DNA of 36,655 nt from Pseudomonas pudica (GTDB lineage Bacteria; Pseudomonadota; Gammaproteobacteria; Pseudomonadales; Pseudomonadaceae). Under the pieces are notes generated by a model. The model was given only the letters and a program-made list of their open reading frames with translations. It was not told the DNA's origin and did no database searches. The stretch is from NCBI RefSeq assembly GCF_015680405.1, contig NZ_JADLJS010000047.1:1-36655 (forward strand), read 5' to 3'. The position numbers were made by a program, and so were the translations under genes. Below, piece by piece: positions 30,923-36,655 of this stretch (its first letter is position 1; the number at the start of each line of letters is the position of its first letter).

Positions 30923-31195
30923 TCATTCCGAGGGTGGAACGTAGCCTTCCGCCTGGGCGTATTCTTCGCCGGCAAAAAACTTGTCCATCTCGCCCTGGAG
31001 GAATTTGCGGTCCTCGGCGTTCATCATGTTCAGGCGTTTTTCGTTGATCAGCATGGTCTGGTGCTTCTGCCAGTCGGCCCACGCTTTCTGCGAGATGTGT
31101 TCGAAGATGTCCTGGCCCTTGGCGCCGGGGTAGGGCGGGCGTTCCAGGCCTGGCAGTTCTTCTTTGTACTTGCGGCACATCACGGTGCGGGTCAT
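30923..31195 (-). CDS. yggX: Fe(II)-trafficking protein YggX
   Basis: 90-aa cytoplasmic protein of the YggX family, linked to iron handling and protection of Fe-S clusters from oxidative damage. It starts MTRTVMCRKYKEELPGLERPPYPG, containing the single conserved Cys7, and continues with the family motifs HISQKAWADWQKHQTMLINE and FLQGEMDKFFAGE. Length is typical. Its ATG overlaps the mutY stop (ATGA, 4 nt), so it is translationally coupled to a gene for an Fe-S enzyme, as in many gamma-proteobacteria. Confidence 0.96.
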   Translation of the reverse strand: MTRTVMCRKYKEELPGLERPPYPGAKGQDIFEHISQKAWADWQKHQTMLINEKRLNMMNAEDRKFLQGEMDKFFAGEEYAQAEGYVPPSE

Positions 31196-32259
31196 CGGGC
31201 GTCTCCTGCAATCAGTTCGTCGGCCGCGCGTTTGAGCAGCTTTTTCACCGGGGCGGCGAGGCCCAGGCGCGGCGGGGTGGCGAGGTTATACCAGAGCCAG
31301 TCGGCCTCGGCCACGTGCTGGCCGACCGGGTCGACGCGCACCAGCCAGGGCTCGATCGCCAGCTGGAAGTGGCTGAAGGTATGGGTCAGGCCGTCCATGG
31401 CGCGGCTGTCAGCCAGGCGAAGGCCGTGTTGGTAGGCCAAGTCGTCGAGCTGGGCGATGTCGTCCAGTTCCGGCAGGCTCCACAAACCACCCCACAGGCC
31501 GCTGGACGGGCGGCGGTAAAGCAGGATGGCGCCTTCGTGGTTGGCCAGCAGCGGCATCAGTGTGCGGCGTTGCGGCAGTGCCTTGCGCGGCTTGGGCTCG
31601 GGGTAGCGGGTTTCCTCACCGTGCAGGTGCGCTTCGCAGCCTCGCTGCAGCGGGCAGATCAGGCAACTGGGCTTGCTGCGAGTGCACAGCGTGGCGCCCA
31701 TGTCCATCATCGCCTGAGTGTAGTGGTTGGCTCGCTGCTGCGGGGTAAAGCGTTCGGCCGTGGCCCACAGCTGGTTGGCCACCTTGGGCTCGCCGGGGTA
31801 GCCAGCCTGGGCGGTGTAGCGGGCCAGCACGCGCTTGACGTTGCCGTCGAGGATCGGTGCGCGGATGCCCATGCTGATGCTGGCGATGGCACCGGCGGTG
31901 GAGCGGCCGATGCCAGGCAGCTCGGTGAGCTGCTCGACACTGCGCGGGAATTCGCCGCCATGCTGTTCGACCACGATCTTCGCTGCCTTTTGCAGGTTGC
32001 GTGCCCGGGTGTAGTAGCCCAGGCCCGTCCACAGGTGCAGCACCTCGTCCTCCGGCGCCTCGGCCAGGGCCTGCACGGTCGGCAGGGCCTGCATGAAGCG
32101 GTCGAAGTAGTTGAGCACGGTGCTGACCTGGGTCTGCTGCAACATGATTTCCGACACCCACACCCGGTATGGGTTGATGCCCTGTTGCCAGGGCAGGTCG
32201 TGCCGGCCGTGTTCGTCATACCAATCCAGCACAGCGCTGGAGAACTGCTCGGGGCTCAT
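31192..32259 (-). CDS. mutY: Adenine DNA glycosylase MutY
   Basis: 355-aa base-excision repair enzyme that removes adenine mispaired with 8-oxoguanine. It has the catalytic Glu37 in VSEIMLQQTQV, the helix-hairpin-helix LPGIGRSTAGAI with Asp138 in ILDGNVKRVL, and the [4Fe-4S] cysteines at 192, 199, 202 and 208 (C-x6-C-x2-C-x5-C). A C-terminal NUDIX-like domain (about 230-350) recognises 8-oxoG. Residue numbers coincide with those of the E. coli enzyme. It overlaps both asmA upstream and yggX downstream by 4 nt. Confidence 0.97.
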   Translation of the reverse strand: MSPEQFSSAVLDWYDEHGRHDLPWQQGINPYRVWVSEIMLQQTQVSTVLNYFDRFMQALPTVQALAEAPEDEVLHLWTGLGYYTRARNLQKAAKIVVEQHGGEFPRSVEQLTELPGIGRSTAGAIASISMGIRAPILDGNVKRVLARYTAQAGYPGEPKVANQLWATAERFTPQQRANHYTQAMMDMGATLCTRSKPSCLICPLQRGCEAHLHGEETRYPEPKPRKALPQRRTLMPLLANHEGAILLYRRPSSGLWGGLWSLPELDDIAQLDDLAYQHGLRLADSRAMDGLTHTFSHFQLAIEPWLVRVDPVGQHVAEADWLWYNLATPPRLGLAAPVKKLLKRAADELIAGDAR

Positions 32260-34502
32260 CGCTTGAACAGCCCCTTGAGCGCGTCTTTCAATTCAGGGCT
32301 CACTTTGTCTCCGAGTTTTTCATCGATCTTGTCCTGCAGGCGGTTGCCGGCCAGCTTGGCGGCAACCTTGCCCAGGCCGTCCTGGTCCAGGCGACAGGCT
32401 TTGGCGCCCAGCTCAAGCGGGCCGCGGCAGCGCAGCGGTATTTCGACACCCACATAGCGTTCGTTGACCTGGCAGGCCGGGTCCGGCATGGCGCGCTGGT
32501 CGCCTTCGACGACCACGCCAACGTTGTAGTCCATGCCCAGTACACGCAGGTCGAGGTCACCATGGCCATTGACGGTCAAGCCCGGAATGCGCGCCTTGAG
32601 GTCCGGGTTGTTGGCAACGCCATTGCGCACCACCAGGCTGCCGCGCAGTTCCTGGAACGGGGTGTCCTTGCCGCGTGGCTCGCCGGTGAGCGATTTGCGG
32701 TTCAGCGTGGCGATGGCCTTGCACAGCTGCTGTTCCAGGTTGGCATTGACCAGCACGCCGTCGTTGATGACGAAGTTGGCGTTGCCGTTGAGGGTGTCGA
32801 CCAGGGCCTTCTGGCTGTTGCCGGTGGCGGTCAGGTCGCTGGCCAGGGTCAGCAGGCCTTTGACCGGTGGCGTCTGTTCCTTGCCCTCGGTCTTGATGAA
32901 GTGTTCCACCGGCACCCGCTGGATGCTGGTGTTGACGCCCAGTTGCGGCACGGCAGGGCGCACGTCGACGGTGCCCTTGGCCTCGAAGGTGCCGTTGTAC
33001 AGTTCACCGCGCAGGGTTTGCAGGGTCAGCAGGCCGCCCTGGCCGGTGGCCTTGAGCTGGGCCTCTTCGATCGGCAGTTTGTCCAGGGTCAGCGAGCCGA
33101 AGGCCAGGTCGGCCTGCAAGTCCAGGGCGCGCAGGCGGTCGACCGGCAGCAGCTTGTCGTCGCTCCAGGCGACCTGGGTCGGGGCGTTGGGAAGCGGCGT
33201 GGTGCCAGGGCCGGCGACCGCGCTGGCTTCCTGTTGCTTGACCTCGGCCTGGCGCGCGGCAGTGGCGCCCTTGGCCTCTTCACTCTTGGCCGGCAGGTAG
33301 CGGTCGGCGTTGAAGGTGTCGCCCTTGAGCTGCAGGCGCAGGGCCTGTTTGGCGAAGTCTTCGACGGCCACGCGGCCACTGAATGTGCTGTCATCCAGCT
33401 TCACCGCCAGGTCTTCCAGGGCCAGGCTGTTCGGCGTGCCCTGCAGGCGGGTGACCAGTTCCAGCTTGGCGAAGGCCGCCGGGTCGTTGGTGGCAGGCAG
33501 CGGGCGGCCGATGCTGTCGAGGAAGGTGCGCAGGTCGAACTGGGCGATGGACAGGCCACCGCTAAGCTGTGGCGCCTTGTCCAGGTCACGCAGGTTCAGT
33601 TCGCCCAGGGCGCGCAGCTGGTTGGCCGAGACTTTCAGGCCGTTCCACGAGGCGACATTGGCGGCCAGGTCGACCAGCACCTGGCCTTGGGCAGCGAAGG
33701 TCACGGTCTTGCCGCCGGTGGGCTCGCCCGAGGTTTCGCCCGACAGGCGCATGTCTTCGAAGTTGTAGCGCTTGAGCTTGCGGTCGAAGCGCAGCTCGCC
33801 GGCCAGTTCGGTGCGGGCCTTGATGTTCGGCTGGCTGGCACTTAGGAAGGCGCTGGCCTTGAGCGGAATGTTCGCCCCTTCGTGGACCGGGCCGGTGCTC
33901 AGCTGGATACTTTCGGCGCTGTAGCTCTGGCCGGTCTTCGCATCGGTGTACTGCACGCGTGCGTTGTTCACGGTCAGGCTGTCGATGTCCAGCTTGACGG
34001 CGCGTTCGTTGCTGGCGACCGGTGCCGACGCCTGTTCAGCTGGTGCCTGGGCCGGTGCACTGGCCTGCGTATCGGCGCTGGTGCCGTTCTGCGCGGACAA
34101 TGGCTTGCCGATGTCTTCCCAGTTGCCATGGCCCTGTTCGTCACGGGCCAGGGTCAGGTTCAGGCCCTCGACGCGCACGTCGCTCATTTGCACTTCGCGG
34201 CGCAGCAGTGGCAGCACACGCACCGACAGGCCGAGCATCTGCAGGTCGGCGAACGGCTCCTTGGGTTTGTTCAAGGTGGCAATGCTCGCTTCGTGCAACT
34301 CCAGGCCCAGCCACGGGAACAGGCTCCAGCCGATGTCCCCGTTGAGGGTCAGCTCGACGTGAGCCTTGTCACGTGCCAGCTGGCGAATCTCGTCTTTGTA
34401 GTCGTTGGGATCGAAGAGGTGGGTCAGGGCGAAGCCCAGCGCCACGATGATCAGCAGCAACCCGAGAAGCCCAAGTCCCAGGATTTTGCCGAACGCTTTC
34501 AT
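32256..34502 (-). CDS. AsmA family protein
   Basis: 748-aa envelope protein anchored by an N-terminal membrane helix (LGLLGLLLIIVALGFAL, about 9-25), with the large remainder in the periplasm. The AsmA N-domain shows LELHEASIATLNKP and VEGLNLTLARDEQGHGNWEDI. An Ala/Gln-rich linker (TQASAPAQAPAEQASAPV) sits around 145-162, and a second low-complexity stretch around 415-440. The C-terminal AsmA_2 region has LVDTLNGNANFVINDGVL. Such proteins are related to bridge-like lipid transporters and affect outer-membrane assembly. It is the first gene of asmA-mutY-yggX, coupled by an ATGA overlap. Confidence 0.92.
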   Translation of the reverse strand: MKAFGKILGLGLLGLLLIIVALGFALTHLFDPNDYKDEIRQLARDKAHVELTLNGDIGWSLFPWLGLELHEASIATLNKPKEPFADLQMLGLSVRVLPLLRREVQMSDVRVEGLNLTLARDEQGHGNWEDIGKPLSAQNGTSADTQASAPAQAPAEQASAPVASNERAVKLDIDSLTVNNARVQYTDAKTGQSYSAESIQLSTGPVHEGANIPLKASAFLSASQPNIKARTELAGELRFDRKLKRYNFEDMRLSGETSGEPTGGKTVTFAAQGQVLVDLAANVASWNGLKVSANQLRALGELNLRDLDKAPQLSGGLSIAQFDLRTFLDSIGRPLPATNDPAAFAKLELVTRLQGTPNSLALEDLAVKLDDSTFSGRVAVEDFAKQALRLQLKGDTFNADRYLPAKSEEAKGATAARQAEVKQQEASAVAGPGTTPLPNAPTQVAWSDDKLLPVDRLRALDLQADLAFGSLTLDKLPIEEAQLKATGQGGLLTLQTLRGELYNGTFEAKGTVDVRPAVPQLGVNTSIQRVPVEHFIKTEGKEQTPPVKGLLTLASDLTATGNSQKALVDTLNGNANFVINDGVLVNANLEQQLCKAIATLNRKSLTGEPRGKDTPFQELRGSLVVRNGVANNPDLKARIPGLTVNGHGDLDLRVLGMDYNVGVVVEGDQRAMPDPACQVNERYVGVEIPLRCRGPLELGAKACRLDQDGLGKVAAKLAGNRLQDKIDEKLGDKVSPELKDALKGLFKR

Positions 34503-34667
34503 GGGCGAGTCCTTGTAGTCCGTTTTTGAAATTCAGGCGCCAGAGTATAGCGCCGCAGTGGTTGCCCCTGCGTATTCGACCAGAGATACGAGACATTTCC
34601 TATGCGTGCATCAGATGGTACGGCTTTCGACAGCCATGATTTTGTCAGTTCCGAACGTGCGGCCTGA

Positions 34668-34776
34668 ACTGGCCCTATCGCCGGCAAGCCAGCTTCCACA
34701 GGGATCGCGCTGTTCCCGAGGTAGGTGGGGTACTTGTGGGAGTTGGCTTGCCGGCGATAGGGCCGGTACAGGCAAC
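34668..34776. repeat. Inverted REP pair
   Basis: ggccctatcgccggcaagcc with agcttccacagg, and tgtgggagttggcttgccgg with cgatagggcc, face each other over about 50 bp. It lies in the 387-bp gap between the divergent asmA and MFS genes; no gene is seen in that gap. Confidence 0.8.
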
Positions 34777-34889
34777 ATGACCGTTTCAGCCGAGCAAAAA
34801 TTAACGATATCAGATTGCTTTCACGCTGCTTGATGCTGCTACCCTTGCGCCGCTTTGCCTGCACCCTCCCTATAAGAAGGATCTGATCC

Positions 34890-36551
34890 ATGAGCAGTAC
34901 CGTCGCGGCGGGGACCTTGGCCAGTGCGCCAGGCTTCCTGTCGAAGGAGCGCATCATCGCCCGTCCGGGCTTCAACCGCTGGCTGGTCCCGCCGGCCGCC
35001 CTGGCCATACATCTGTGCATCGGCATGGCCTATGGCTTCTCGGTGTTCTGGCTGCCGCTGTCGCAAGCCCTTGGCATCACCGCTCCAGTTGCCTGCGCAG
35101 CGGACATGGGCTTCATGGCCCGTATGTTCAGCGCCGAATGCGATTGGCCGATTTCCATGCTGAGCTGGATCTACACCCTGTTCTTCGTCTTCCTCGGTTG
35201 CTCGGCGGCCGTGCTGGGTGGTTGGCTGGAGCACGCGGGCCCGCGCAAGGCCGGCCTGGTGTCGGCACTGTGCTGGTGCGGCGGCATGCTGATTTCAGCG
35301 ATTGGCGTGAAAACCCACCAGCTGTGGCTGATGTGGCTGGGTTCCGGCGTAATCGGTGGTATCGGCCTGGGCCTGGGCTACATCTCGCCGGTTTCGACCC
35401 TGATCAAGTGGTTCCCGGACAAGCGCGGCATGGCCACCGGCATGGCGATCATGGGCTTCGGTGGCGGGGCCATGGTCGGTGCACCGCTGGCCACCGCGCT
35501 GATGGGCCATTTCGGCAATGCGCAGGAAGTGGGCGTGTGGCAGAGCTTCGTCGTCATGGCGGCGATCTACTTCGTGTTCATGACCGCCGGTGCCCTGGCG
35601 TATCGCGTACCGCCCACCGGCTGGAAGCCAGAAGGCTGGAGCGCCCCAGTGAAGAAAGCTGGCAATACCATGGTCACCGACCGCCACGTACACGTCAGCG
35701 TGGCCTGGAAGACCCCGCAGTTCGCGCTGATCTGGCTGGTGCTGTGCCTGAACGTGTCGGCCGGTATCGGCATCCTCGGCATGGCTTCGCCCTTGTTGCA
35801 GGAAGTGTTCGCCGGCAAGCTGCTGGGCAACGGGCTGAGCTTCAGTGAGCTGAACAGCGCCCAGCTGGCGCAGATTGCGGCGATCGCCGCCGGCTTCACC
35901 GGCCTGCTGAGCCTGTTCAACATCGGCGGGCGGTTCTTCTGGGCGTCGTTCTCGGACTACATTGGCCGCAAGAACACCTATTTCGCCTTCTTTGCCTTGG
36001 GCGTGGGCTTGTACAGCCTGGTGCCGAACATGGGGCACCTGGGTAACGTGGCGCTGTTCGTGGCGGCGTTCTGCATCATCCTGTCGATGTACGGTGGTGG
36101 GTTTGCCACGGTACCGGCCTACCTGGCCGACCTGTTCGGCACGCAGATGGTCGGCGCCATTCATGGCCGCCTGCTGACTGCCTGGGCAGCGGCGGGGGTT
36201 CTGGGGCCGGTGCTTATCACCTACCTGCGCGAGTACCAGTTGGCGGCAGGGGTGGAGCGTGCAGCTGCCTATGACATGACCTTGTACATCCTCGCCGGCC
36301 TGTTGGTGCTGGGCTTCGTCTGCAACATGCTGGTGCGGCCGGTGGCCGACAAGCATTTCATGAGCGATGCCGAACTGGCTGCCGAGCGGGCGTTGAGCCA
36401 TGACAAGGGCGCCGACGGGGCGCGCTCGCTGGAGTGGAAGGCGGCGCCGGGTAGCCTGCCACTGGTGCTGCTGGCCTGGGCAGTGGTGGTCGTGCCGTTG
36501 GCCTGGGGCGTTTGGATTACCCTGCAGAAGACGGCTGTGCTGTTCCATTGA
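34890..36551 (+). CDS. MFS transporter, OFA (oxalate/formate antiporter) family
   Basis: 553-aa inner-membrane transporter. About 12 hydrophobic segments are present, plus an additional C-terminal segment (SLPLVLLAWAVVVVPLAWGVW, about 520-540) beyond the usual OFA length of about 400-450 aa. The first half has IHLCIGMAYGFSVFWLPLSQ and the MFS loop GWLEHAGPRKAG, then WFPDKRGMATGMAIMGFGGG, a segment typical of the OFA family. There is a cytoplasmic loop around 240-265 and the second-half loop SDYIGRKN. Substrates of this family are carboxylates; which one is unknown. The ribosome site AAGGA lies 8-9 nt before the ATG. Confidence 0.88.
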   Translation: MSSTVAAGTLASAPGFLSKERIIARPGFNRWLVPPAALAIHLCIGMAYGFSVFWLPLSQALGITAPVACAADMGFMARMFSAECDWPISMLSWIYTLFFVFLGCSAAVLGGWLEHAGPRKAGLVSALCWCGGMLISAIGVKTHQLWLMWLGSGVIGGIGLGLGYISPVSTLIKWFPDKRGMATGMAIMGFGGGAMVGAPLATALMGHFGNAQEVGVWQSFVVMAAIYFVFMTAGALAYRVPPTGWKPEGWSAPVKKAGNTMVTDRHVHVSVAWKTPQFALIWLVLCLNVSAGIGILGMASPLLQEVFAGKLLGNGLSFSELNSAQLAQIAAIAAGFTGLLSLFNIGGRFFWASFSDYIGRKNTYFAFFALGVGLYSLVPNMGHLGNVALFVAAFCIILSMYGGGFATVPAYLADLFGTQMVGAIHGRLLTAWAAAGVLGPVLITYLREYQLAAGVERAAAYDMTLYILAGLLVLGFVCNMLVRPVADKHFMSDAELAAERALSHDKGADGARSLEWKAAPGSLPLVLLAWAVVVVPLAWGVWITLQKTAVLFH

Positions 36552-36582
36552 TCAGTGGTAAAACCGGCTGACTTCGCTGGCT

Positions 36583-36622
36583 GTACCGGCCCTATCGCCG
36601 GCAAGCCAGCTCCCACAGGTAC
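36583..36622. repeat. REP element at the window end
   Basis: gtaccggccctatcgccggc followed by aagccagctcccacaggtac. It is the same type as the pair at 34668-34776; its partner may lie beyond the window. Confidence 0.7.
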
Positions 36623-36655
36623 TGCGCAGGCCTTGAGGGCAGCGCGGTCCAAGTG

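Overview
The window looks like a Pseudomonas chromosome, most probably of the P. putida group. The backbone genes are GC-rich, and their content and order match that group: two TonB-dependent siderophore receptors, an OprD-type porin, a membrane-anchored GltB-like protein, an ArgT/HisQMP-type amino-acid ABC transporter, a GabP-type permease, PPK2, and asmA-mutY-yggX. The intergenic spaces carry the short palindromic REP sequences typical of P. putida (cores like gcgggtttacccgc, with flanks like ctcccacagg), often as inverted pairs. This assignment is recognition from memory, not a database result.

Layout. Positions 1-10.6 kb hold iron and nutrient uptake: a Fiu/PiuA-like TonB receptor (-) with a Fur-like site, an OprD porin (+), a FMN/3Fe-4S glutamate-synthase-like protein (-), a two-component system (-), and a divergent FpvA-like TonB receptor (+). 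Positions 10.6-12.36 kb hold REPs, a small DUF3079 protein (-) and a HigB/HigA toxin-antitoxin pair (+) whose promoter lies in a large perfect palindrome. Positions 12.36-20.62 kb hold a genomic island at the 3' end of tRNA-Thr(TGT). It carries an AT-rich two-gene defence module (OLD-family ATPase/TOPRIM nuclease plus UvrD-like helicase, a Gabija-like architecture), a convergent tyrosine recombinase with an overlapping small ORF, a 0.9-kb non-coding block with perfect inverted repeats and DnaA-box-like sites, and a P4-type integrase next to the tRNA. A near-copy (16/17) of the tRNA 3' segment sits at 12359-12375, exactly where base composition changes.

Positions 20.6-23.5 kb hold tRNA-Thr, a small lipoprotein, and a DUF3077 gene preceded by an intricate set of interleaved inverted repeats (a predicted pseudoknotted leader or repeat element). 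A class I SAM methyltransferase follows. Positions 23.6-26.6 kb are a four-gene basic-amino-acid ABC transporter operon (-). Positions 27.2-30.6 kb hold a GABA-type permease (+), ppk2 with a small downstream gene (-), and a small conserved-looking ORF (+). Positions 30.7-34.5 kb hold tRNA-Phe and the translationally coupled operon asmA-mutY-yggX (-). Positions 34.9-36.5 kb hold an OFA-type MFS transporter (+).

The most interesting parts are the defence island and its recombination machinery, the structured element upstream of the DUF3077 gene, and the palindromic promoters of the HigBA and Gabija-like modules. No CRISPR array, IS transposase or rRNA gene was seen.
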